From contig CBFHLC010000013.1 of assembly GCA_965656605.1 (NCBI GenBank), positions 1 through 47,547 of the forward strand: a stretch of 47,547 nt of DNA, read 5' to 3'. The stretch is from Litorivicinus sp965656605 (lineage in GTDB: Bacteria > Pseudomonadota > Gammaproteobacteria > Pseudomonadales > Litorivicinaceae). Each line of letters opens with the position of its first letter. Within the stretch, counting starts at the first letter, position 1. Position numbers and translations under genes: made by a program. Below are positions 8,605 to 15,568 of the stretch, one piece after another. The notes beneath the pieces are model-generated. The model was not told where the DNA came from, did not search any database, and saw only the letters and a program-made list of their open reading frames with translations.

Positions 8605-9191
8605 ATCCTGCTTGGGTGATGGCCCTGTCTGCTGCACAGCACCTGCTGCACCAGACGCTGAAGCTGGATCCGAACTCGGCTCAGGTATTTGACGATTTGA
8701 ACGGCCGATCTATTCGAGTTGAATTAGTCCGCCCCGCTTTAGGCGTCACCATCGAATTCGAACAGGGCAAACCTTGGTTGAATTGGGCGGCGGGGCAGGC
8801 TGACGTCACTCTGTCAGGTGAGTTGTCTGCACTGGTTCAAACCGCCCGTGATCTGGCTCGGGGTAACAGTGCGTTGGTGATGGAAGGGCTGAACGTTCAA
8901 GGCAGTGTCGGCGTCCTAAAGGCCGTCGCTGATGCCGCGGGCCGTCTGAGTATCGATCTAGAAGACGAGTTATCCAAAAAACTCGGCGACCCCTTCGCCG
9001 GCGCTTTGCTGGTCGGCATGAAAAGCGTCTATCACACGATCAAAACTCAAGCGGAGTCGCTGAAGGCGCAAACCGACGAGTTCATTCGCCACGAACAGCC
9101 TTGGTTGCTAACCCGTGATGCGTTTGATGACTTTACCGACCGCGCTCGCCGCCTGCGTCATCGCATCGAACGCCTGGAGCGTAAATTGTGA
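8601..9191 (+). CDS. ubiJ: Ubiquinone biosynthesis accessory factor UbiJ (SCP2-like lipid-binding)
   Basis: A 196-residue protein with an N-terminal SCP2 sterol-carrier-like domain (about residues 15-110, with IRVELVRPALGVTIEFEQGKPWLNW and ADVTLSGELSALVQTARDL). A C-terminal coiled-coil helical region rich in Arg and Glu follows (DDFTDRARRLRHRIERLERKL). UbiJ is known to bind hydrophobic ubiquinone intermediates and, with UbiK, to organise a soluble Ubi complex. Position between ubiE and ubiB with 4-base overlaps on both sides supports the call. Confidence 0.9.
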   Translation: MNPAWVMALSAAQHLLHQTLKLDPNSAQVFDDLNGRSIRVELVRPALGVTIEFEQGKPWLNWAAGQADVTLSGELSALVQTARDLARGNSALVMEGLNVQGSVGVLKAVADAAGRLSIDLEDELSKKLGDPFAGALLVGMKSVYHTIKTQAESLKAQTDEFIRHEQPWLLTRDAFDDFTDRARRLRHRIERLERKL

Positions 9192-10804
9192 TCGGATTAT
9201 CTCGCGCCGCTCGAATTACCTACGTCATTGCTCGCTTTAGGCTGTACACCTTTTTACCCAAAGCTAAGCGAGGCTGGCCGCGCATCTTGACCTCGGTCGT
9301 ACCACGCTCGGGCCACAGCACCCGCGGCCGTCGTCTGCGCCAAGCCTTAGAGGCCCTAGGGCCCGTGTTTGTAAAATTTGGCCAAGCGCTGTCTACACGC
9401 CGGGATTTGTTGCCGCCGGATGTTGCAGACGAGCTCAAGAAACTGCAGGACCAAGTGCCTCCCTTTGCCGGGGCCGCGGCAACCAAAATTGTCGAGGACG
9501 CGCTGGAGCAATCAGTCGACGAGGCCTTTGCCGAGTTTGCAACCGAACCCATGGCCAGCGCCTCAGTTGCCCAGGTGCATGCCGCCACCTTGATCACGGG
9601 CGAGGATGTCGTCGTCAAAGTGGTTCGCCCAGGCATCGACAAAACGATCCGCAAGGACTTGGCCCTGATGCACACGCTGGCCAACTTGATCGAGGCGATC
9701 AGTGCCGATGGACGTCGCTTGCGCCTAAAGGAGGTCGTCAGCGATTACGAAGCGACCATATTGGACGAGCTGGATTTGGGCCGCGAAGGGGCCAATACCA
9801 GTCAGCTACGCCGTAACTTTGAAGGCAACAATGCGCTTTACGTCCCCCAGGTCTACTGGGACCTGACCCGCGAAAACGTCCTGGTCACCGAACGCATCTA
9901 CGGCATACCGGTGGCTGAAATCGAGACACTCAAGGCTGCCGGCACTGACATGGCACTGCTGTCCAAACGCGGGGTCGAGATCTTTTTCACCCAGGTATTT
10001 CGGCATAGCTTTTTCCATGCTGACATGCATCCGGGCAATATCTTTGTCGACATCACCGACCCTTCGGATCCACGCTACATCGCAATTGATTGCGGCATTG
10101 TCGGCTCACTAGAGAAAGACGATCAGAACTATCTGGCGCAGAACATGTTGGCGTTCTTTAATCGCGACTACCGCGAGGTGGCCCGCCTACACGTGGAGTC
10201 AGGCTGGGTTCCGCGGGATACCAAAATCGGTGATCTGGAAGGCGCTATTCGTAGTGTGTGCGAGCCAATCTTTGAAAAGCCACTCGGCGAGATCATGTTT
10301 GGTCACCTGCTGCTACGCCTTTTCCAAACCGCACGCCGGTTTAAAATGCCGGTCCAACCGCAATTGGTACTGCTGCAGAAAACCCTGCTGAACATCGAGG
10401 GACTTGGCCGCCAGTTATCGCCAGAGTTGGATCTGTGGGATACCGGTAAGCCAATCCTTGAGACCTGGATGAACGAGCGCATCGGCCCCAAAGGTGTTGC
10501 CCAAATTCTAAAGTCCGAAGGGCCACGTTGGTTGACCCAGTTACCTGAAGTGCCTCAGCAGCTGCTCAATGCGTCCAAGTCTTTGGGTTTGTTGGATCAA
10601 ACTCTGCTCGAGCAACGCGAGATCAACGAGCGCCTGCATCGAGAGATGTTAATATCCCAACGCCGCAGCCGACGCTCCACTGCGATGGTCGGCTTGGGCA
10701 TTGTCGGCGCTGCCGTTGCAATCGGTCCCGCCCAGTCACTTGGCCTGTTATATGGGGCCGCAGGCTTAACCGTGCTGGGCTTTTTAAGCCTGCTGAGGTC
10801 ATAA
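9188..10804 (+). CDS. ubiB: Ubiquinone biosynthesis ATPase/kinase-like protein UbiB
   Basis: Member of the ABC1/ADCK/UbiB atypical kinase family (538 residues) needed for aerobic ubiquinone synthesis and thought to extract membrane-bound intermediates using ATP. It has the family KxGQ motif (KFGQALSTRRDLLP at about residue 63), an Ala-rich loop (EPMASASVAQVHAA), ELDLGREGAN and HADMHPGNIFVD. The metal-binding DCGIVG and two C-terminal transmembrane helices (about residues 495-535) complete the picture. The start is GTG overlapping the ubiJ stop; the conserved LSRAARITYVIARF N-terminus follows at once. Confidence 0.95.
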   Translation: MIGLSRAARITYVIARFRLYTFLPKAKRGWPRILTSVVPRSGHSTRGRRLRQALEALGPVFVKFGQALSTRRDLLPPDVADELKKLQDQVPPFAGAAATKIVEDALEQSVDEAFAEFATEPMASASVAQVHAATLITGEDVVVKVVRPGIDKTIRKDLALMHTLANLIEAISADGRRLRLKEVVSDYEATILDELDLGREGANTSQLRRNFEGNNALYVPQVYWDLTRENVLVTERIYGIPVAEIETLKAAGTDMALLSKRGVEIFFTQVFRHSFFHADMHPGNIFVDITDPSDPRYIAIDCGIVGSLEKDDQNYLAQNMLAFFNRDYREVARLHVESGWVPRDTKIGDLEGAIRSVCEPIFEKPLGEIMFGHLLLRLFQTARRFKMPVQPQLVLLQKTLLNIEGLGRQLSPELDLWDTGKPILETWMNERIGPKGVAQILKSEGPRWLTQLPEVPQQLLNASKSLGLLDQTLLEQREINERLHREMLISQRRSRRSTAMVGLGIVGAAVAIGPAQSLGLLYGAAGLTVLGFLSLLRS

Positions 10805-10810
10805 TCAGTC

Positions 10811-11185
10811 ATGGACATGACAACATTGAAATGGAATTCGGACGGTTTGATGCCGGCCATCGCACAGGACTACGCCAGCGGCGAAGTCTTGATGATGGCC
10901 TGGATGAACTCCGAATCCCTGCAAATCACCCTGAATTCGGGTGTTGCGGTTTATTACAGCCGCTCGCGCAAAGCGCTGTGGCGTAAAGGCGAGACCAGCG
11001 GACAAACCCAACAGATCAAGAGCGTACAAACCGATTGCGATCGCGATGCGTTGCTGTTGTTGGTCGACCAAACTGGGGTTGCTTGCCACACGGGGCGTCG
11101 TAGCTGTTTTTACAATGCCTTGAGCGCAGACGGCGAGCACGTCATGACACAACCCAGTATTGACCCCAGCGAGCTGTATTCATGA
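10811..11185 (+). CDS. hisI: Phosphoribosyl-AMP cyclohydrolase
   Basis: Third step of histidine synthesis, ring opening of phosphoribosyl-AMP. The 124-residue monofunctional form has LMPAIAQDYASGEVLMMAWMN, the SRSRKALWRKGETSG signature and Zn/Mg-ligand regions around QTDCDRDALLLLVDQTGVACHTG (conserved Cys and Asp). An in-frame ATG lies two codons in, so the exact start is uncertain by six bases. It overlaps hisE by 4 bases. The separate HisI and HisE proteins, located away from the main his operon and next to tat genes, are a common proteobacterial arrangement. Confidence 0.95.
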   Translation: MDMTTLKWNSDGLMPAIAQDYASGEVLMMAWMNSESLQITLNSGVAVYYSRSRKALWRKGETSGQTQQIKSVQTDCDRDALLLLVDQTGVACHTGRRSCFYNALSADGEHVMTQPSIDPSELYS

Positions 11186-11499
11186 GTGACACCCTGACAC
11201 AACTGCAGCAAATTCTGGACGCGCGGCGCACCGCCTCGCCGGACTCCAGCTACGTCGCCAGCTTACACGCCAAAGGTCTAAACAAGATCCTTGAAAAAGT
11301 AGGCGAAGAAAGCACCGAGTTCCTGCTAGCCTGCAAAGACGACGACAAAACCAACGCGGTCTATGAGTGCGCTGATTTGTGGTTTCATACCTTGGTGGCT
11401 CTGTCCGAGCTAGGACTGAGCGCCCAGGATGTCACCGACGAGTTAGCCCGACGCTTTGAGATCAGCGGACTGGAAGAAAAAGCGAGCCGAACTTCATGA
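11182..11499 (+). CDS. hisE: Phosphoribosyl-ATP pyrophosphatase
   Basis: Second step of histidine synthesis, hydrolysis of phosphoribosyl-ATP to phosphoribosyl-AMP. The 105-residue all-helical protein belongs to the MazG/HisE fold. It shows ARRTASPDSSYVASLHAKGLNKILEKVGEESTE, with the Glu-rich metal site EKVGEES, and YECADLWFHTLVALSELGL. The start overlaps hisI and the stop overlaps the HIT gene, each by 4 bases. Confidence 0.95.
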   Translation: MSDTLTQLQQILDARRTASPDSSYVASLHAKGLNKILEKVGEESTEFLLACKDDDKTNAVYECADLWFHTLVALSELGLSAQDVTDELARRFEISGLEEKASRTS

Positions 11500-11831
11500 G
11501 CGATTGCCTATTTTGCAAACTGCTAGCCGACGAGATCCCATCTAAACGGGTCTATGAGGACGAGCACTGCATCGCGTTTCATGACATCGACCCCAAGGCC
11601 CCGACGCATTTGCTGGTGATCCCACGCAAACATATCTCTTCATTGGACGAGCTGACCTTTGAGGATCAAACCATCATGGGGCATCTGGTGACTCGCATAC
11701 CCGAAATTGCTCGCAACCAGGGCTTGGAGAAAGGGTATCGGACGGTCGTTAACACCGGAGTTGAAGGCGGCCAGGTGGTATATCACATTCATTTTCATAT
11801 TCTAGGCGGCCGTCAAATGACGGGGCTATAA
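11496..11831 (+). CDS. HIT-family purine nucleoside phosphoramidase (HinT-like)
   Basis: A 111-residue histidine-triad protein. It has CLFCKLLADEIPSKRVYEDEHCIAFHDIDPKAPTHLLVIPRKHI at the N-terminus and the triad HIHFHILGGRQM at the C-terminus. HinT proteins hydrolyse adenosine phosphoramidates and aminoacyl-adenylates; the physiological role here is not evident. The order hisI-hisE-HIT-tatABC is familiar from betaproteobacteria. The protein ends soon after the catalytic triad, as in other short HIT proteins. Confidence 0.92.
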   Translation: MSDCLFCKLLADEIPSKRVYEDEHCIAFHDIDPKAPTHLLVIPRKHISSLDELTFEDQTIMGHLVTRIPEIARNQGLEKGYRTVVNTGVEGGQVVYHIHFHILGGRQMTGL

Positions 11832-11846
11832 ACAAGGAGATCTATC

Positions 11847-12071
11847 ATGGGTATTGGCGGAATTAGCGTTTGGCAGTTATTGATCGTATTGGCGATCTTA
11901 ATCATGGTGTTTGGCACCAAAAAACTTCGCGGACTGGGCGGTGATTTAGGCGGTGCAGTTAAGGGTTTTAAGAAAGCCATGAGCGAAGAAGAGGCGGCCA
12001 AAGAACAGGTTCAGCAAAAGACTGATGCGAGCAGCGAGAACGTCGAGCAAAAAGACGAGACCGCCAAGTAA
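11847..12071 (+). CDS. tatA: Sec-independent translocase subunit TatA
   Basis: Pore-forming component of the twin-arginine translocon (74 residues). It has a short N-terminal transmembrane helix (about residues 6-20, ISVWQLLIVLAILIMVFG), the FGTKKLRGLGGDLGGAVKGFKKAM hinge and amphipathic helix, and a charged Gln/Glu/Lys-rich tail. An AAGGAG precedes the ATG by about 7 bases. It is first of the tatA-tatB-tatC group, three bases before tatB. Confidence 0.96.
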   Translation: MGIGGISVWQLLIVLAILIMVFGTKKLRGLGGDLGGAVKGFKKAMSEEEAAKEQVQQKTDASSENVEQKDETAK

Positions 12072-12074
12072 TTT

Positions 12075-12356
12075 ATGTTTGATGTCGGCTTTACCGAGCT
12101 ATTCCTGATCGGTGTTATCGCGTTGATCGTAATCGGCCCCGAACGCCTGCCCGGCGCGGCTCGGACCGCTGGTGCTTGGCTGGGCAAAATGAAGCGCACC
12201 TTGAATTCGGTCAAAAGCGAAGTTCAGCGCGAGTTAGACGCCGACGAGTTACGCAAATCGTTGGGTGTGGATGACAACGTTAAAGATTTTGGTCAATCGT
12301 TAACCCAAGACATCTTGAAGCCCGACACCCACAAAAGCGATCCGCCTAAGTCATGA
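12075..12356 (+). CDS. tatB: Sec-independent translocase subunit TatB
   Basis: Substrate-receptor partner of TatC (93 residues). It has MFDVGFTELFLIGVIALIVIGPERLP, the typical TatB transmembrane segment with the conserved Glu at about residue 8 and the GPERLP hinge, then a long amphipathic helix. The tail is shorter than in E. coli TatB (about 170). It overlaps tatC by 4 bases. Confidence 0.95.
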   Translation: MFDVGFTELFLIGVIALIVIGPERLPGAARTAGAWLGKMKRTLNSVKSEVQRELDADELRKSLGVDDNVKDFGQSLTQDILKPDTHKSDPPKS

Positions 12357-13102
12357 GCCAATCCGCTAGCGACATGCCACTGGTCGAGCACCTGATCGAG
12401 CTACGCGATCGCCTGATCCGCATGGTGGTGGCGATTTTGGTTTGCTTCATTGCGCTGGTCGCCTTTGCCAACGACATCTACACCTTTGTCGCCGAACCCC
12501 TGCAATCTCTGATGCCTGAAGGCACCAGCATGATTGCAACCGAGGTGGCCTCGCCGTTTTTAGCGCCTTTTAAGCTAACCCTGTGGGTCTGCGTGGCACT
12601 GACCATGCCCTATCTGCTGATCCAGCTGTGGGGCTTTATTGCACCGGGGCTGTATGACAGCGAGAAACGCTTGGCGCTGCCCTTGGTCGTGTCCAGCATT
12701 GGATTGTTCTATGCAGGCCTAGCCTTTGCCTATTACGTGGTCTTTCCCCTGGTGTTCGGATTCTTTACCAGCATCAGCCCAGACGGCGTTGAGGTGATGA
12801 CGGACATCAATGCCTACCTCAGCTTTGTTATGCGCCTGTTCTTTGTGTTCGGCCTGGCGTTTGAAATTCCGGTCGCCATTTTTCTGCTGATTCGCATGAA
12901 CGTTGTGGAGCCCGATTCGCTGTCCAAGAAACGCCCGTACGTGTTTCTGGCGTGTTTCGTATTGGGCATGCTGGTCACACCACCGGACGTGATTAGTCAG
13001 ACCATCCTAGCCTTGCCGATGTATCTGCTATTCGAAGTGGGCCTGTTTCTAGGCAAGTTTGCCCACAATCGCAGGCCTGCCGAGATCGAACTCGAGGACT
13101 AG
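12353..13102 (+). CDS. tatC: Sec-independent translocase subunit TatC
   Basis: Polytopic inner-membrane receptor of the Tat system (249 residues, six predicted transmembrane helices). It begins MPLVEHLIELRDRLIRMV after a short leader and carries the conserved F-A-P region (SPFLAPFKLTLWV), WGFIAPGLYDSEKR, and LVTPPDVISQTILALPMYLLFE in the last helices. The gene ends the plus-strand run that began at priA. Its stop codon overlaps by 4 bases the stop of the convergent ygfA gene. Confidence 0.97.
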   Translation: MSQSASDMPLVEHLIELRDRLIRMVVAILVCFIALVAFANDIYTFVAEPLQSLMPEGTSMIATEVASPFLAPFKLTLWVCVALTMPYLLIQLWGFIAPGLYDSEKRLALPLVVSSIGLFYAGLAFAYYVVFPLVFGFFTSISPDGVEVMTDINAYLSFVMRLFFVFGLAFEIPVAIFLLIRMNVVEPDSLSKKRPYVFLACFVLGMLVTPPDVISQTILALPMYLLFEVGLFLGKFAHNRRPAEIELED

Positions 13103-13605
13103 CGCCAGCCCGACGGCGTAATGACATGCCCCAGCGGCATATCCCACGCCTGGGCCTCGATTGCCCCGGCATCCTGTCCCGCGTATGCAATTCCAAGTCT
13201 GCGCGATCGAGGAATGGCCGATAAGGTCTGATCGTAAAAACCACCCCCCATCCCTACCCGATTACCACAGCCATCAAAGGCCGTTAGCGGCACCAACACC
13301 CAGTCCATCTGATCCACGCTCAAATACTCCGCATCGATCGGCACTGGAATCTTTAACGCTCCTGGCTGGCACTGCTGATCGGATTGATAGCGCGCAAAGA
13401 CCAAGCTTACGCCTTGAATCACAGGTAGATACTGACCGGGTTTTCGACCTGGGTCGGCTTCCTCAGGTAACGCCCAATACGTCGCGATGCGCCCGGTGAG
13501 TTGGGCCACCTGGTGCTGAATTTGCTGATTGAAAACTGCCCGCTGAGCTGGGGCCAGAGACTGTCTATGTGCGCGCCCGAGTTGGCGGGCTAAAGATGGT
13601 TGCAT
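13099..13605 (-). CDS. ygfA: 5-formyltetrahydrofolate cyclo-ligase (5,10-methenyl-THF synthetase)
   Basis: ATP-dependent conversion of 5-formyl-THF to 5,10-methenyl-THF. The 168-residue protein starts MQPSLARQLGRAHRQSL, where the Arg-rich start matches the family's R..R...L opening. It carries the ATP/Mg motif GMGGGFYDQTL and a C-terminal GIAYAGQ stretch. The start at 13605 lies within about ten bases of the 3' end of the 6S RNA. This ssrS-ygfA arrangement is known to be co-transcribed in gammaproteobacteria, the mRNA being a read-through of 6S RNA. An upstream extension into the RNA gene is possible in frame but has no homology. Confidence 0.9.
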   Translation of the reverse strand: MQPSLARQLGRAHRQSLAPAQRAVFNQQIQHQVAQLTGRIATYWALPEEADPGRKPGQYLPVIQGVSLVFARYQSDQQCQPGALKIPVPIDAEYLSVDQMDWVLVPLTAFDGCGNRVGMGGGFYDQTLSAIPRSRRLGIAYAGQDAGAIEAQAWDMPLGHVITPSGWR

Positions 13606-13611
13606 AACAAG

Positions 13612-13781
13612 ACCCGGAGATGCCGCTGTGTGCCTAGCCCTTGAACCCAAAGGTTCAAGGCGGAAGACGCGGTAGAGGCTTAGGCTTTCCGTCGCGCGGA
13701 CATGCTCACCACCAAAACCAAGAATTCCTAGGTTTTTAACATCGGCTCAGGGACTCCAGCTCACTGGCAAGCACCCCAGGC
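13612..13781 (-). ncRNA. ssrS: 6S RNA
   Basis: Global regulator RNA that mimics an open promoter and binds sigma-70 RNA polymerase. On the minus strand the sequence reproduces landmarks of E. coli 6S RNA in order: a 5' arm with CTTGCC, AGTCCCTGAGCCGAT, GGTGAGCATG in the central region, AAGCCT, CCTTGAACC...GGGTTCAAGG (a perfect hairpin), and a 3' GGCGGCATC-like end (GCGGCATCTCCGG). The 5' and 3' arms can pair to form the closing stem. A -10 box TATAAT (13793-13788) places the 5' end near 13781; no good -35 is visible. Ends are approximate. It sits between zapA and ygfA, the conserved genomic position. Confidence 0.93.
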
Positions 13782-13798
13782 CGGATAATTATACTTGA

Positions 13799-14101
13799 TT
13801 ACAGGTCCAACGCGCCTTGTAACCGGTCCAATGCGTCGTCTAAACGCTCATTTATTTTGCTAATCCGCGACGGATCCGCAGAGTTACCGCTACCACCTCT
13901 GGCCGACTCGAACGCAATATCCAAGGCCGCCAGTGTAATCGCCCTCTCTGAGGACAATTGCGGCTGAGCCTCGCGTAATTTGTGGACCCGGCGCTCAACT
14001 TCCTGAGCTGCCGCGGCCAGGCCCGGTGCATCGCAGGGATCACATGCCAGGGTGTGGTCCTTGCCCGCAATTCGCAGGGTAACCGTTTCGCGATTGCTCA
14101 T
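13799..14101 (-). CDS. zapA: Cell division protein ZapA
   Basis: Small FtsZ-bundling protein (100 residues) that stabilises the Z ring. It has ETVTLRIAGKDHTLACDPCDAPGLAAAAQEVERRVHKLRE, the typical ZapA N-terminal domain, and RAITLAALDIAFE followed by a C-terminal coiled coil (ISKINERLDDALDRLQGAL). It overlaps the upstream small coiled-coil gene by 4 bases and lies directly upstream of 6S RNA, as in Pseudomonas and E. coli. Confidence 0.93.
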   Translation of the reverse strand: MSNRETVTLRIAGKDHTLACDPCDAPGLAAAAQEVERRVHKLREAQPQLSSERAITLAALDIAFESARGGSGNSADPSRISKINERLDDALDRLQGALDL

Positions 14102-14307
14102 GCCGATGTCTCCATGGCTTTGATGCGCTCGCCGATCTGATTCAACCGATCCCGCGCTTGCTCGTGCTTAGAGGACATCTTGGCCATTTTGCCGCGCAAG
14201 TTTTGCGACTCCAGTGTCAGCTCGTGATTTTTTCGGTGCAGATCCGCACACAACCGAATCAAAGACTCGACCCGGGCTTCCAGGGCATCGATGCTGTCAT
14301 GATCCAT
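14098..14307 (-). CDS. Small coiled-coil protein, ZapB-like (TIGR02449 type)
   Basis: A 69-residue protein that is almost entirely heptad-like helix: DALEARVESLIRLCADLHRKNHELTLE followed by LRGKMAKMSSKHEQARDRLNQIGERIKAME. Small proteins of this type precede zapA in many gammaproteobacteria and are annotated as ZapB-like or TIGR02449; a role with ZapA at the divisome is an inference from position. I prefer the ATG at 14307. A GTG three codons upstream (14316) lies only 2 bases from the AAGGAG ribosome-binding sequence, which is too close. Confidence 0.8.
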   Translation of the reverse strand: MDHDSIDALEARVESLIRLCADLHRKNHELTLESQNLRGKMAKMSSKHEQARDRLNQIGERIKAMETSA

Positions 14308-14352
14308 GATGTTCACGTCTCCTTAGGTGAGTGGGGTAGTCTATGGAGATTG

Positions 14353-14880
14353 GTGATCAGGGGCAAACGCTTGGAACTTCGCTACGAATATTGGGATGAG
14401 CAGCTTTCACGAGCGCTAAAAAGCTGGGACAGCGATCTGTGTCCATCAGAATTTCACGGTGCGGTCACCGGATTAATCTGTGCGAATCATGTGGCCACAC
14501 CGGACAAGAGCGCCGATGTGATCTCCGCGTTAGTCGGCTGCCCTGTCGGCGGACACTCCATCATTATCGACGAGCTGGTCGACCAGTTGTTTGATGCCTT
14601 TCAGGCGGCCTCGTTTGATGTGCAGCCTCTGATCAGCGACGAAAACCCCACCGACCGCTTGGCGGGACTGGCCGATTGGAGCCACGGGTTTTTGTTAGGT
14701 CTGGGTTGGGGCCCCCATCGCGCCGGCCAATCTGCAGATACGCAGCAAGCGTTAGAAGACCTGGTGCAGATCAGTCGGGTTGCGTTGGATGACGAGATCA
14801 ACGAGAGCGATTTAGAAGAAGTGATCGAGTACGTTCGAATGAGCGCACACATGATTTTTATCGATAGCCGAAAAACTTAA
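14353..14880 (+). CDS. UPF0149 family protein (YgfB-like)
   Basis: About 175 residues. It has CPSEFHGAVTGLICAN (family motif ..E.HG...G..C), DRLAGLADWSHGFLLGLGW and a C-terminal DLEEVIEYVRMSAHMIF, all hallmarks of UPF0149/YgfB. YgfB has been linked to regulation of antibiotic-resistance genes in Pseudomonas, but the biochemical role is not established. The start is uncertain: GTG at 14353 has GGAG four bases upstream, while TTG at 14371 has AGGGG about seven bases upstream and gives a product closer to family N-termini. The gene is divergent from the ZapB-like/zapA pair, as is usual. Confidence 0.85.
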   Translation: MIRGKRLELRYEYWDEQLSRALKSWDSDLCPSEFHGAVTGLICANHVATPDKSADVISALVGCPVGGHSIIIDELVDQLFDAFQAASFDVQPLISDENPTDRLAGLADWSHGFLLGLGWGPHRAGQSADTQQALEDLVQISRVALDDEINESDLEEVIEYVRMSAHMIFIDSRKT

Positions 14881-14890
14881 CCCAACCCAG

Positions 14891-14926
14891 CTTGTCTCAG
14901 CTTGAGATAAAGCATATGCTCAAGTA
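14891..14926 (+). promoter_or_regulatory. Nested palindromes and candidate promoter before the LuxR/FixJ-type gene
   Basis: Three overlapping inverted repeats fill 30 bases: TCTCA-GCT-TGAGA (14895-14907), CTTGAG...CTCAAG (14901-14906 and 14919-14924), and the perfect 10-base palindrome AGCATATGCT (14911-14920). TTGTCT (14893-14898) and TATGCT (14916-14921) are 17 bases apart and could be -35 and -10 boxes, placing the transcription start on or beside the ATG at 14927. Operator binding by the downstream regulator itself is plausible but inferred. Confidence 0.4.
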
Positions 14927-15568
14927 ATGAAGACACTATACATTGCGACCCCCACCTCGAATTCGCACTTGGCCAGCAGTCTAGGGCTCGTGAATACGCA
15001 GATTGAGACGGGCCTGCCCTCGCCCCACGAGGAGCTGTTCCCCGCGATCGCACTGGATGGACAACAACTGAGCCCTTCGCTGATCAAAACACTACGCCAA
15101 GAGTTTCCTGGTGCCGTGGTAGCTGCGCTATCCGATCGCCTGAACTTGGAGCAAGCAGATCAACTGGTTCAACTAAACCCATTGTGCGCGCTAAACGCAC
15201 AGCATCCGAACTTGGACAGCTGGCAGCGTTTTGTCGATCGCAAAGCCGCACTGGATAAATGGGAAATACAGCATAGATCACTGGTCGAGCTGTGCGCGCA
15301 ACTGACACCCAAAGAGCGTGAAGTGTTTCTGCAGTCTTGCACCTTTGATGCGGCGCCTGAGTTGGCTGAAAGCCTAGGACTGTCGGTCCGGACCGTCGAG
15401 GCCCATCGTTACAACATTGTACGTAAAGTCAGCGAAGGCAGTTTTCGTGAATGGACGGTGCTGCTGCGCCAAGCCATGCAGCGGTTAGCGAGCCTGGGTA
15501 TTAACGGCGAGCTGCTACTGCGCGGAGTCCAGCGTGCCCGCCGCGCTAGGCTCCTAAAAACTGCTTAA
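14927..15568 (+). CDS. Orphan LuxR/FixJ-type transcriptional regulator with degenerate receiver-like domain
   Basis: A 213-residue protein. The C-terminal half has a GerE/LuxR helix-turn-helix: LTPKEREVFLQSC (near residues 126-138) and AESLGLSVRTVEAHRYNIVRKV (about 147-169), closest in style to FixJ/NarL regulators. The N-terminal 110 residues start with a beta strand (MKTLYIAT) and have the size of a receiver domain. I see no convincing phospho-acceptor Asp or conserved Lys, so phosphorylation is doubtful. No histidine kinase gene is nearby. No good Shine-Dalgarno precedes the ATG. Its 3' end overlaps the convergent ilvA gene by 23 bases. Target genes are unknown. Confidence 0.75.
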   Translation: MKTLYIATPTSNSHLASSLGLVNTQIETGLPSPHEELFPAIALDGQQLSPSLIKTLRQEFPGAVVAALSDRLNLEQADQLVQLNPLCALNAQHPNLDSWQRFVDRKAALDKWEIQHRSLVELCAQLTPKEREVFLQSCTFDAAPELAESLGLSVRTVEAHRYNIVRKVSEGSFREWTVLLRQAMQRLASLGINGELLLRGVQRARRARLLKTA

